Below are positions 15,791 to 23,716 of a stretch of DNA of 36,571 bases, in pieces. Position numbers and translations under genes: made by a program. The stretch spans positions 1 to 36,571 of the forward strand of contig JAFMCH010000014.1 of NCBI GenBank assembly GCA_017857875.1, in the 5' to 3' direction. Every line of letters starts with the position of its first letter. Within the stretch, counting starts at the first letter, position 1. Under the pieces are notes generated by a model. The model had not been told where the DNA came from, did no database searches, and saw only the letters and a list, made by a program, of their open reading frames with translations. The DNA is from Actinomycetota bacterium (GTDB taxonomy: Bacteria; Actinomycetota; Actinomycetes; S36-B12).

Positions 15791-17554
15791 GTGAGTCATC
15801 CCGAACAACGAATAATTGTTCTTGACGGCACCGACGTGCCAGACAGGGACATCATCGGGGGTAAGGCTTGGAGCATCGCTCGGATGACCAAGCTTGGGTT
15901 GCGGGTGCCGCCTGCATTCGTGATTCCAATTTCTGAATGCGCGCGCTATCACGAAAATTCGCGCACATTGGATGACGACCTGTGGAATCAGATCATGTCC
16001 GGCGTGACGTCGATCGAGCAGGCGACGGGTCGAGTAATGGGTGATCCTGAGGCACCGCTGCTTGTATCTGTGAGATCGGGTGCAGCAGTGAGCATGCCAG
16101 GAATGATGGATACCGTGCTCAATCTCGGCATTACCGATGAGGTCGAGTCGGGCCTAGCTGCTATTACGGCCGATGCGGGTTACGCACGAGACACTCATGC
16201 GCGGTTTTGCCACACATACGGAGACATTGTACTGAAAGCAGACTTGGATCCGTACGTGTGCGGGCCGAGCCCGCTGGAGGTTCGTGATCTCGTTGCCGCC
16301 GACGTAGGTCGTTCGATCCCTGAAAATCCTTACGATCAATTGCGGCAGGCTATTTGTGCTGTCTTCGACTCTTGGGAGTCGGCTCGTGCCAAGAGTTATC
16401 GCAGGCATTGGGGTATCTCCGACGTTGGCGGCACCGCGGTCACGATCCAGGCAATGGTTTTCGGGAACCTAGGTGATGAGTCGGGCACTGGGGTGTTGTT
16501 CACACGAAACCCATTGACAGGGGAATCGGTGCCCTATGGCGAGTGGCTGCCCGGGGGGCAGGGCGATGACGTCGTGGGGGGAACCCACGCGGTGAAGGAT
16601 CTCACCGAGCTTGCCCGGACTATGCCGAACGTGCACTCGGAGTTACTTGAGTGGGCTGGGATTCTCGAGAATGAGCACGCAGATGTTCAAGACGTCGAGT
16701 TCACCGTTGAGAAGGGTGTGCTCTATTTGTTGCAGACCCGAGGTGCGAAGCGTTCGCCCGAAGCAGCCGTTCAGATAGCGATTGACTTGGTCCAGGAAGG
16801 GCTGATAACCGCCGAGATTGCTTTGAGTCGCGTCACGCCTGAGCAAATTCGTTCCGTACTCCTTCCTTACCTGGCTGAGCAAACGGTAGCCAATGTGACA
16901 CCGATTGCTCTCGGCGAACCGGCATGCCCCGGGGTAGCTCAGGGGATCGGCGTAGTGGATCCCGACGAAGTGGAATCCCGTGCTGTTGCAGGCGAAAACC
17001 TGGTACTGGTGCGACCAACAACGAGCCCCAATGACGTGCACGGAATGATCGCTGCGGTGGCGGTGGTCACGGATCTGGGTGGATCGACTTCGCACGCGGC
17101 GGTCGTCACTCGAGCTCTGGGTCGCCCGAGCGTTGTTGGTGTGGGTGACGGGGTGGCCGAAGGCTTAGCGGGCAAGGAGCTGACGGTGGACGGAGGGAGC
17201 GGGCGCGTTTATGCGGGCTACCTTCCGTTGGAGTCAACCCGGATCGATGATCACCCTGCACTAGCACCACTAGCAGCCTGGGCTAGCGAACACTGTCCCG
17301 TGCAGGTAGTTCCCCACACGGAGGGGGAAGTTGTTGATCTGGATTCCGTTGCGCAGGTCCTCGACCCACAAACGGGGCGAGTGGACGCGCAGGCACTGAT
17401 GGAGGCATTGAGTCAAGCGTCGGGTCCGGTTCGTTCATCTGTATTGGAATCCGCTGAAGGCGCGAGCGCGCTGTTGGAATCTGGCGTGACGGTGGTCGTC
17501 GCTGATCCTGCATTGCCACTGCAGTTGCGGCTGATTCAGTCGGATAGACCGTGA
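15791..17554 (+). CDS. PPDK-like protein: ATP-grasp plus phosphohistidine domain, lacking the C-terminal barrel
   Basis: About 587 aa from the GTG at 15791 (AGGAG just upstream; the longer frame from 15692 lies inside the previous gene). Residues 20-320 are a canonical pyruvate phosphate dikinase N-terminal domain: GGKAWSIARM, SVRSGAAVSMPGMMDTVLNLG, GVLFTRNPLTGE and VQDVEFTVEKGVLYLLQTRGAKR. Residues 375-475 are the swivelling domain with phosphorylatable His435 in GGSTSHAAVVTRALGRPSVVG. A full PPDK or PEP synthase continues with a PEP/pyruvate TIM barrel bearing a catalytic Cys; here only about 100 divergent residues remain. It can plausibly make a phosphohistidine from ATP, but the acceptor must be bound elsewhere. 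Short mycobacterial PpdK has the same truncated architecture. Confidence 0.88.
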   Translation: MSHPEQRIIVLDGTDVPDRDIIGGKAWSIARMTKLGLRVPPAFVIPISECARYHENSRTLDDDLWNQIMSGVTSIEQATGRVMGDPEAPLLVSVRSGAAVSMPGMMDTVLNLGITDEVESGLAAITADAGYARDTHARFCHTYGDIVLKADLDPYVCGPSPLEVRDLVAADVGRSIPENPYDQLRQAICAVFDSWESARAKSYRRHWGISDVGGTAVTIQAMVFGNLGDESGTGVLFTRNPLTGESVPYGEWLPGGQGDDVVGGTHAVKDLTELARTMPNVHSELLEWAGILENEHADVQDVEFTVEKGVLYLLQTRGAKRSPEAAVQIAIDLVQEGLITAEIALSRVTPEQIRSVLLPYLAEQTVANVTPIALGEPACPGVAQGIGVVDPDEVESRAVAGENLVLVRPTTSPNDVHGMIAAVAVVTDLGGSTSHAAVVTRALGRPSVVGVGDGVAEGLAGKELTVDGGSGRVYAGYLPLESTRIDDHPALAPLAAWASEHCPVQVVPHTEGEVVDLDSVAQVLDPQTGRVDAQALMEALSQASGPVRSSVLESAEGASALLESGVTVVVADPALPLQLRLIQSDRP

Positions 17555-18183
17555 CGTTGATCTCCCATGATCGACCTCGCGGACTGTTGGTTGATTGGGG
17601 CGGGGTGATGACACAACCACTGCGTGAATGCATAGCGGAATGGGCACGGTCGGAGAGCCTGAACCCGGAGGGCATCATGTCTTCGCTGACGGAGTTAGTC
17701 GTGGGCGGAGATAATCCACTGCAGGCGCTAGAGATTGGACAGTTATCACGGCCAGATGTGGCGCCTTGGCTGGCGGGCGTGTTTGCTTCACACGGACCCG
17801 AACCAGATCCGGACAATCTCTTTGAGCGCATGTTTGCACCGCTCCGCACGAACATTGAAATGCGCGATTTGCTCTGCGATGTGAAGTCACAGGGTTTACG
17901 TACAGGTCTGATCTCAAACTCTTGGGGCGACTCCTATGACCGGACGCTGTGGGATGAGGCATTCGATGCTGTTGTCATAAGCGGTGAGGTGGGGCTGCGT
18001 AAGCCGAGCATGGAAATCTTCGAGCTGGCTTTGTCTCTCATTGACTTGCCGGCCGAGGAAGTCGTGTACGTTGATGATGAGTACCCCAATGTCCTTGCGG
18101 CGGCCTCCTACGGACTCCGGGCCGTTCATTGCGATCCCAATGATCCATTACGTGTCCAAAGGGTCCGGGAAGCGGTCATTTAA
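17551..18183 (+). CDS. HAD-superfamily hydrolase (HAD-IA)
   Basis: The 210-aa product has motif I VDWGGVM with Asp15; the residue two positions on is Gly17 rather than Asp, as in YihX-like DLGN or DFGG variants. ISNSW is motif II, GLRKPSMEIFELAL contains the motif III lysine and VVYVDDEYPNV is motif IV. The resemblance to the HAD domain of ACAD10 and YihX-type phosphatases suggests a phosphate-ester hydrolase. The start is a GTG overlapping the PPDK-like stop (17551-17554). It may remove phosphate from a product of the PEP-synthase-like protein or protect against side products (inference). Confidence 0.85.
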   Translation: MTLISHDRPRGLLVDWGGVMTQPLRECIAEWARSESLNPEGIMSSLTELVVGGDNPLQALEIGQLSRPDVAPWLAGVFASHGPEPDPDNLFERMFAPLRTNIEMRDLLCDVKSQGLRTGLISNSWGDSYDRTLWDEAFDAVVISGEVGLRKPSMEIFELALSLIDLPAEEVVYVDDEYPNVLAAASYGLRAVHCDPNDPLRVQRVREAVI

Positions 18184-18184
18184 A

Positions 18185-19576
18185 ATGTCCAACCCCGTTG
18201 AATTTGATGTTGAGTCTCTGACTGTCGGATTCGCCAATTCAGATCTGTCACCGGTCGAGGTCGCCCAGGCTTGCCTTGACGCCATCAGCGAAATCAATCC
18301 GGCGCTCAATGCGTTCACCGATTTCGACGCGGATTCAGCGCTTGCTCAGGCGAAGTCGAGTGAACTTCGATGGCGACAGGGAACCGCCTTGGGGCGTCTG
18401 GATGGTATCCCCGTTGCGATCAAGGACACGATGGCCATGCGCGGCTGGCAAACGCGCAAAGGTTCCCTGCAAACGGTCGGTGCCGCAGAGGAAACGCAAG
18501 ATGCACCAGCGGTGGCGCGGTTGCGGGAGGGAGGGGCGGTGTTTCTGGGTAAGACCACCACACCGGAATTTGGCTGGAAAGGTGTCGGTGATTCACCTCT
18601 CACCGGGATCACTCGCAACCCCTGGGATCAGCAGCGCACGACCGGAGGGTCATCTGCTGGTTCCGCAGCAGCGGTTGCGACCGGTATGGCAGTTTTGGCG
18701 ACCGGAACCGATGGAGGTGGTTCAGTTCGTATGCCGGCGGCATTTTGTGGAATCTTTGGGCTGAAACCGACATTTTCCGTTATTCCCGTCTTTCCTCCGT
18801 CTACCGGCGGCACCTTGTCCCACGTTGGTCCGATGACTCGAACGGTGGCCGATGCCGCCGCGATGATGGAGGTAGTGGCTCGCGCGGATGCCCGCGAGAT
18901 TTACCCGGTGCCTGAAGATGCAAGCCCTTGGGTGAGTGAGTTGGGCCGTGGAATAGATGGACTGCGCATTGCCTATTCTCCCGATTACGGCTACGCCGAT
19001 GTGGATCCGCAGATAGCGGCTGCAGTGCAAGCCGCCACTTTGTTCATGCAAGACGCCGGTGCCACCGTGGAGTTGATCGACCCGCCCTTTGAAGATCCTC
19101 GTGAAGATTTCTGCACCATTTGGGACGCAATGTTGTCCATGGCGCTACTGGGGGTAGCGCCGGAAAAATTGGTGGATAGCGACCCCGGCCTCGTGGCAAC
19201 CTTTGAACGCGGCAGCAAACTCACCGCGCAGGATTACCTGAATGCGGAAAAGGCACGGCTTCGAATGAGCAAGTCACTCGCTGAGTTATTTAGTTCATAC
19301 GACCTGCTCATCTCGCCGCAGATGTCGACGGTTGCTCTTCCGGTTGGTCAAGATGTGTGGGACACAGATTTGCAAGATCATTGGACGCAGTGGACCCCCT
19401 TCACCTACCCGCATAACCTTTCGCGCTGCCCGGCGGCCAGTGTTCCGGTCGGACTCACAGACGATGGTTTGCCGATGGCAATGCAGATAGTGGGACGGCA
19501 CTTTGATGATCGTCTTGTGCTGCGTGCGGCTGCTCGATACGAGGCAGATAATCCATTTCCGCGGTGGTCCAACTAA
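18185..19576 (+). CDS. amidase (amidase-signature family)
   Basis: About 463 aa from the ATG at 18185, one base after the HAD stop; a longer frame from 17984 overlaps the HAD gene and is rejected. The Ser-cisSer-Lys triad is complete: Lys80 in VAIKDTMA, Ser156 in TTGGSSAGSAAAVA and nucleophile Ser180 in GTDGGGSVRMPAAFCG. The family hydrolyses amides such as aryl, fatty or peptide amides; the substrate is not predictable. It is the last gene of the plus-strand operon, followed by a strong hairpin terminator. No transit or signal sequence. The link with the PPDK-like genes is only by operon position. Confidence 0.92.
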   Translation: MSNPVEFDVESLTVGFANSDLSPVEVAQACLDAISEINPALNAFTDFDADSALAQAKSSELRWRQGTALGRLDGIPVAIKDTMAMRGWQTRKGSLQTVGAAEETQDAPAVARLREGGAVFLGKTTTPEFGWKGVGDSPLTGITRNPWDQQRTTGGSSAGSAAAVATGMAVLATGTDGGGSVRMPAAFCGIFGLKPTFSVIPVFPPSTGGTLSHVGPMTRTVADAAAMMEVVARADAREIYPVPEDASPWVSELGRGIDGLRIAYSPDYGYADVDPQIAAAVQAATLFMQDAGATVELIDPPFEDPREDFCTIWDAMLSMALLGVAPEKLVDSDPGLVATFERGSKLTAQDYLNAEKARLRMSKSLAELFSSYDLLISPQMSTVALPVGQDVWDTDLQDHWTQWTPFTYPHNLSRCPAASVPVGLTDDGLPMAMQIVGRHFDDRLVLRAAARYEADNPFPRWSN

Positions 19577-19590
19577 GTCGATCGCAAAAC

Positions 19591-19632
19591 CATAACGAGC
19601 GGGGCCGCATGAAGCAGGCCCCGCTCGTTATG
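19591..19632. terminator. bidirectional hairpin terminator
   Basis: A 16-bp perfect stem (left arm CATAACGAGCGGGGCC at 19591-19606, right arm GGCCCCGCTCGTTATG at 19617-19632) encloses a 10-nt loop. It sits between the convergent amidase gene (stop at 19576) and the minus-strand 516-aa gene (stop at 19644). There is no long T-run on either side, but the stem is GC-rich and symmetric, as in many actinobacterial terminators. Confidence 0.85.
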
Positions 19633-19643
19633 AATAGACCGTG

Positions 19644-21194
19644 CTACCAGCGGCGCAGTGCTGCGACATCGTCAGCGCGCAGTGTCGAACCTTTACCCTT
19701 CAGCTGGAACGAGTTTTCCTGCGTGGCCCGGTAAAGGGCATCAGCTTCGGGGGTTCCAGCGTTGTACTTCACCCACTGGTCGTCGTAGTTGACGAAGTTG
19801 CCAGCAATAGTGGAGGAAGTGAATCCGCGAGCAAGTGCATTCGCCTCATCCTGGGTGAGTTTGCCTCGCGTGGTTGTGTACTTGCCGGTCTTAGGTGGCA
19901 GTGCGCTGCTGCCACCGCGGATTGGGCCCACACTTGCGGTGTAGTTATCGTCGTTCAGCACGGAATTAGGGATCTTTGACCACATGTCCGAGCTTTGCCC
20001 TGACCACTTGCTCATGGTGTAAGGGCTCTCTTGCTGTGAGCTGAGTGAGATATAGCCGACGAGTTCAGCGATCGCGAAGTTGCCATACTCGTCATTGAAC
20101 AATGGCCGCATCCGCTGGACACGCTCTTCCACGAGCATCCAGTCGTTGGTGTCGTAGACACCCGCGATGTGTGCAAGATCCTTCGGTACGGAGTAGTACA
20201 CCAGTAGACCCGCATCAATCATCTGCTCGCGACTCCAGCCAGCCATCCGCTTCCACAACTCTGCAGTGACTCGCTGCATCTGGTCGCGCATGTGATCGAG
20301 GTAGTCCGCCATATCGCTGGCGTTCTCCATGTGAACCGGGATGTAGCCATTAGACAGATAGTCCGACGTGTATAGCCCGACTGCAACCATGTTGTCGTGG
20401 TCGTATGACGGTGTCGCCTCGAATGAACCCCAGTCATCGACGATATTGAAGTGAGTGTCCTTCATGATGACGGGAAGGGTGATGTTGTTGTGCTCGATCT
20501 CTGAAGCGACACCATCAAGCCAGGGGTAGTCACCCTCAGCGAGGTCGACAAAGTCGCGGACGAGCATCTCCTTGTCGCCGACCTTATAAGGCCCCGAATT
20601 GTGAATGCCCAGTCGGCACTCGCAATTCTTGAGGAAGGCGTACTGCGAGGCCGTTGCGAGGAACTTCACCACTGCGGTATGCAACTTGTCACCCGGCTTG
20701 CAGCCCAGAGCATCGGCCTCGAAAACCTGCAAGGTTCGCTCGGGTAGTAGTTGCGCACGGTTGTTCATATCGCTGTTGAGCGTGTAGCCGCTTTGTCGAT
20801 GGTAGGAGCGATTTACCCGCTGCGCGAAATCGAGAACGTACTTGACATCTTCGATTCCGTCGGTGGGGTTGATCATGCCCATATCAAGAAGGAACTGACG
20901 ACCGCCAAGGTAGAACTGCTGAATGATACCCAGCATGATCGCATTGGCCGACATAGAAACCTCACGAGCGCGCGCGCCCAGCTCTTCGGGGCTCATAACC
21001 GCTTCGATCTTCCGGAAGATCTCGGGATATCGGTACCAGGCGTTGTAGTAAGACAGTGCGATGTAGGGGTTTACCGGAAAGAGCTTGGACTCCTGAACGG
21101 TCCGGGTGGTGCATTGCCAGTAGAAGATGTCACTGGACTTTTGCAGGAACTGGTTAAGGTCTTGCAACTCTGCGGGTGTGATGTTCGCGGGCAT
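19644..21194 (-). CDS. 516-aa protein of unknown family, partner of phosphohistidine-domain protein
   Basis: I do not recognise a characterised family. The 516 residues are rich in Tyr, Trp, Met and Asn, appear mostly helical, and contain striking segments such as IFYWQCTTRTVQESKLFPVNPYIALSYYNAWYRYPEIF (about 23-60), YAFLKNCECRLGIHNSGPYKVGDKE and THFNIVDDWGSFEATPSYDHDNMVAVGLY. There is no signal peptide or membrane helix. It lies 20 nt downstream of the stand-alone phosphohistidine-domain gene on the same transcript. In split PEP-synthase-like enzymes the component of this size holds the acceptor substrate (compare the middle domain of rifampicin phosphotransferase or phenylphosphate synthase subunit 1). 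That role is inferred from position, not from sequence similarity. Confidence 0.8.
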   Translation of the reverse strand: MPANITPAELQDLNQFLQKSSDIFYWQCTTRTVQESKLFPVNPYIALSYYNAWYRYPEIFRKIEAVMSPEELGARAREVSMSANAIMLGIIQQFYLGGRQFLLDMGMINPTDGIEDVKYVLDFAQRVNRSYHRQSGYTLNSDMNNRAQLLPERTLQVFEADALGCKPGDKLHTAVVKFLATASQYAFLKNCECRLGIHNSGPYKVGDKEMLVRDFVDLAEGDYPWLDGVASEIEHNNITLPVIMKDTHFNIVDDWGSFEATPSYDHDNMVAVGLYTSDYLSNGYIPVHMENASDMADYLDHMRDQMQRVTAELWKRMAGWSREQMIDAGLLVYYSVPKDLAHIAGVYDTNDWMLVEERVQRMRPLFNDEYGNFAIAELVGYISLSSQQESPYTMSKWSGQSSDMWSKIPNSVLNDDNYTASVGPIRGGSSALPPKTGKYTTTRGKLTQDEANALARGFTSSTIAGNFVNYDDQWVKYNAGTPEADALYRATQENSFQLKGKGSTLRADDVAALRRW

Positions 21195-21214
21195 TTTGTG
21201 TGCACAACCTCTCG

Positions 21215-21913
21215 TCAGGAGACCTTTGCGATGCGTGCGCGAAGTGAGTCATCTCGCTCAGCGTAGGCATCGGTAGCGGGCTTGGAGTATTCGACGACGA
21301 TGCGATCGCCATCGGCCAGACCATCAAGTTCTGCGGCCATGAGGCAGGGGATGTCGTATTCGCGGGTCAAGATGCCCAGGTGCGAGCGGATCGTGCCACC
21401 CATGCAGACAACTCCGGCGAAGCCTTCCAGGATGGGGGCCGTCAGGGTGCCGCCAGAATCATCAATGACGGCGATGGTGCCCTCGGGTACCCCGTTCATG
21501 AGCATGTCCATCACCACCTCAACGGTGCCGACGAATCGTGCGGTTCCCTCGAGATCAGTTGCTTGGAAGACATTGTCTCCGGTGCCGACCACGAGGCGGC
21601 CATTCTCGTCGCTTACCTGGTTGCCCGAGTTACCCACGCCAGCAATCGGCTGATATTTCTCGGGTTCCTCTTCGATCGACACCTGGGCTGACATGGTGAA
21701 GCGGTAGCCCGTAGCGAGCAGATCGGCCTCGATCTTTTCAAAGTCGGCTCGAGTCAGCTCCAGTGCAGGATCTTGCACCGCTTCCTGCCAGGTCTTGCCC
21801 GATGCAGCAAAGCGTTCGGCAACGAGTTTGCGGATTGACGAATGATAAAACTCCAAAACCTCGCTCATGGCCGGCTTGCCCCACTTATCGGCGAGGATAT
21901 TTGGCTCGCTCAT
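21215..21913 (-). CDS. stand-alone PEP-utilising-enzyme mobile (phosphohistidine) domain protein
   Basis: The 232-aa product has a helical N-terminal part (1-75) and a C-terminal swivelling domain (about 140-212): GTIAVIDDSGGTLTAPILEGFAGVVCMGGTIRSHLGILTREYDIPCLMAAELDGLADGDRIVVE. His178 in the TIRSHLGIL segment matches the phosphorylatable histidine of PEP synthase, PPDK and phenylphosphate synthase. It has neither an ATP-grasp nor a TIM barrel, so it must receive phosphate from another protein; the only ATP-grasp dikinase domain in the window is at 15791. Excellent AAGGAGGT ribosome-binding site. An inverted repeat similar to the GntR-type sites lies 19 nt upstream of the ATG. Confidence 0.82.
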   Translation of the reverse strand: MSEPNILADKWGKPAMSEVLEFYHSSIRKLVAERFAASGKTWQEAVQDPALELTRADFEKIEADLLATGYRFTMSAQVSIEEEPEKYQPIAGVGNSGNQVSDENGRLVVGTGDNVFQATDLEGTARFVGTVEVVMDMLMNGVPEGTIAVIDDSGGTLTAPILEGFAGVVCMGGTIRSHLGILTREYDIPCLMAAELDGLADGDRIVVEYSKPATDAYAERDDSLRARIAKVS

Positions 21914-21931
21914 GGCACCTCCTTAAGTCGC

Positions 21932-21954
21932 GTCGAGACATCTGATCACTCGAC
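21932..21954. promoter_or_regulatory. inverted repeat, candidate GntR operator (site C)
   Basis: A 23-bp interrupted palindrome centred on T21943 has arms GTCGAG (21932-21937) and CTCGAC (21949-21954) and inner ATC/GAT. Its core ACATCTGAT (21938-21946) matches ACATCCGAT at 22105-22113 and ACATATGAT at 28856-28864. It lies just upstream of the phosphohistidine-domain gene. TTGACT on the minus strand (21988-21993) could be a -35, but the matching -10 is poor. Confidence 0.5.
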
Positions 21955-22103
21955 GTCGTCAGCGTCAGTTCACGTCCGATCGTGCTGAGTCAACCTAGCG
22001 GTTAGCGATCCTTGGCGGAAGGGATTCCGTGAGAAAAAAATGCGGGAAACGGAAATCCTTAAATCGGTTGCGCAGACTCGATCGACCCGTCAAGGTGGCA
22101 ATT

Positions 22104-22121
22104 AACATCCGATGTCTAACG
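22104..22121. promoter_or_regulatory. candidate GntR operator (site A)
   Basis: AACATCCGATGTCTAACG contains the 11-bp palindrome ACATCCGATGT and is identical at 16 of 18 positions to site B at 28855-28872, beside the GntR gene. It lies 51 nt before the SDR start codon, where the transcript would begin. The recurrence 6.7 kb apart in two promoter regions is the reason to call it an operator. Confidence 0.6.
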
Positions 22122-22172
22122 GCGTGGATTGGGCGGTAGCGCGGCGCTGATCACGAACTGGAGGAGGTACTG

Positions 22173-22958
22173 ATGGGCAGCATGATGAGTGGTAAGACCG
22201 TCGTTCTGACGGGGGCGAGTTCGGGTATCGGTAAAGCGGCAATGGAACTCCTGTGCGCCGAGGGCGCCAACGTGGTGGCGTCTGCGCGAACCGCAGATCG
22301 CCTTCAGGCTGCCGTCGACGAGGTGGTGCAGGCGGGTGGTTCGGCGATCGCGGTTGCTGCGGACATGAGCAATGACGAGCAGGTCGGCCGCGTCATAGAT
22401 GCGGCTAAGGCTGAGTTCGGTGGCTTGGATGTGCTGATCAATAACGCAGGGGTCGGTTACGGGTACCGCGATCAACGCCCGAACAGCATGCTTGCGCTCG
22501 TTGAGTCGCCCCTTGAGGATTGGCACCACGTGATGGGAATCAATCTCGATTCCGTCGTATTTGCCTCTCGCAGGGCGCTTCCGGTAATGATCGAGCAGCG
22601 CAGCGGATCAATCGTGAACGTTGCCAGCATCTTGGGCATGGTCGGGCACCACGATGCCCATGCCTATACGACGGCTAAAGGCGCAATCATCAACTTGACA
22701 CGCTCCATGGCAAAGACCTACGGACCATTCAACGTTCGCAGCAACGTGTTGGCGCCCGGATACATCGATACCCCGATGATTGCTGACTACACCGAGTACC
22801 TGAACGCCGATGAGACGCGAGCGGGATGGGGCTGCCCAATGGAGCGCACCGGTACGCCACAGGAGATCGCAAATTCGATTCTGTATCTAAGTTCAGATAT
22901 GTCGACGTACACCAATGGCTTGGTCATGGCCGTTGACGGCGGATTCACGGCCTGCTAA
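22173..22958 (+). CDS. SDR-family oxidoreductase (FabG-like)
   Basis: The 261-aa classical SDR has the cofactor motif TGASSGIG (13-20), NNAG (90-93) and catalytic Ser152, Tyr165 and Lys169 (YTTAKG), ending in GLVMAVDGGFTAC. A somewhat long stretch (VGYGYRDQRPNSMLALVESPLEDW) after NNAG enlarges the substrate region. It probably oxidises or reduces a secondary alcohol/ketone. Very strong ribosome-binding site (GGAGGAGGT). Candidate operator site A lies upstream. The next gene starts 4 nt after its stop, so the two SDRs form an operon divergent from the phosphohistidine module. Arg39 after the second strand suggests NADP (inference). Confidence 0.9.
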   Translation: MGSMMSGKTVVLTGASSGIGKAAMELLCAEGANVVASARTADRLQAAVDEVVQAGGSAIAVAADMSNDEQVGRVIDAAKAEFGGLDVLINNAGVGYGYRDQRPNSMLALVESPLEDWHHVMGINLDSVVFASRRALPVMIEQRSGSIVNVASILGMVGHHDAHAYTTAKGAIINLTRSMAKTYGPFNVRSNVLAPGYIDTPMIADYTEYLNADETRAGWGCPMERTGTPQEIANSILYLSSDMSTYTNGLVMAVDGGFTAC

Positions 22959-22962
22959 CTCA

Positions 22963-23715
22963 ATGTCGGATCCGCGGGTACACATCATTGCTGGTGGCAG
23001 TAAAGGCATCGGGTTAGAGACGGCATTGGCCGTATCAAATCCGGGAGACACGGTGGTGCTCGGATTTCATTCCGATGTCGAGTCAGCAAACAAGGCGGTT
23101 GATCGTTGTCGCGACGAGGGAGTGACGGCTCAACTCCTTCAGGTGGACATGGGTGCGGTTGGCGGCGCCGATGAGATCGTGCGTGCTGCTGTCGAAACCT
23201 CTCTTCCACTTGGTCACATCGTGCACAGTGTGGGCGAGGTGATCCGAGACGAACTGACGAACATGACCCAAGAGCAGTTCGCTCATGCACTTCAAGCCAA
23301 CGGCACTTCACTATTAGACATGGTGCGATGTGCAATGCCGGCCCTGCTTCCGGGCAGCACGGTCTTGTATGTCACCAGCAGAGGCAGTCGATCTGTGTAT
23401 CCGAAATATGGATCGCTCGGGCCCGCGAAGGCGCTTGCCGAGGCTCTCGTTCGGTATTTGGCCGTCGAACTGGCTCCCAAGGGCGTCCGCGTGAATGCGT
23501 TTGCACCAGGTGCGCAGGACACGACCGCGTTGCGTGCAGTGTTCGGTGACGCAACCCCGGATGTTCTCGCGGCAGCGCTGAAGAAGAATCCGCTGGGTCG
23601 ACTGGTTGAACCGGACGACTATCGGCCCCTGGTTCGGTTCATCAGTTCACCGGACGCTTCAATGATTACCGGACAGGTCTTCTACGTTCACGGCGGTGCG
23701 GACCTGCTGTCTTGA
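22963..23715 (+). CDS. divergent SDR with enoyl-reductase-type (Y-x6-K) active site
   Basis: About 250 aa from the ATG at 22963, 4 nt after the previous stop; the longer frame from 22915 overlaps the first SDR. The cofactor motif is AGGSKGIG (10-17) rather than TG-x3-GIG, NNAG is replaced by HSVGE, and the active site is Tyr149-x6-Lys156 (YGSLGPAK), the spacing of FabI/FabL enoyl-ACP reductases rather than the Y-x3-K of classical SDRs. The C terminus (GQVFYVHGGADLL) is also of that kind. It probably reduces an enoyl or keto group with NADPH. Why it is paired with a classical SDR under the same promoter is unknown. Confidence 0.87.
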   Translation: MSDPRVHIIAGGSKGIGLETALAVSNPGDTVVLGFHSDVESANKAVDRCRDEGVTAQLLQVDMGAVGGADEIVRAAVETSLPLGHIVHSVGEVIRDELTNMTQEQFAHALQANGTSLLDMVRCAMPALLPGSTVLYVTSRGSRSVYPKYGSLGPAKALAEALVRYLAVELAPKGVRVNAFAPGAQDTTALRAVFGDATPDVLAAALKKNPLGRLVEPDDYRPLVRFISSPDASMITGQVFYVHGGADLLS

Positions 23716-23716
23716 T

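Larger units (their letters stand above)
21914..22172. promoter_or_regulatory. divergent intergenic region with two candidate operators
   Basis: These 259 bases are the largest gene-free stretch of the window. They separate the minus-strand phosphohistidine module from the plus-strand SDR pair. They contain site C (21932-21954) and site A (22104-22121). TTGCGC (22068-22073), 17 nt, then CAAGGT (22091-22096) is a weak plus-strand promoter placing a start at about 22103, directly at site A. GGAGGAGGT before 22173 is the ribosome-binding site. Confidence 0.45.

Noticed and set aside
15692-17554. Long frame beginning at 15692 for the PPDK-like protein
   Set aside because: The first 33 residues lie inside the previous gene; the GTG at 15791 has AGGAG just before it and starts where the domain should.
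17984-19576. Long amidase frame beginning at 17984
   Set aside because: It would overlap the HAD gene by 200 bases with low-complexity, non-amidase sequence; the ATG at 18185 starts the family's normal N terminus.
19644-21194. 516-aa protein as phenylphosphate synthase subunit 1
   Set aside because: No sequence resemblance to that subunit could be recalled and the fused His domain is absent; only the genetic arrangement is similar, so no family name was assigned.
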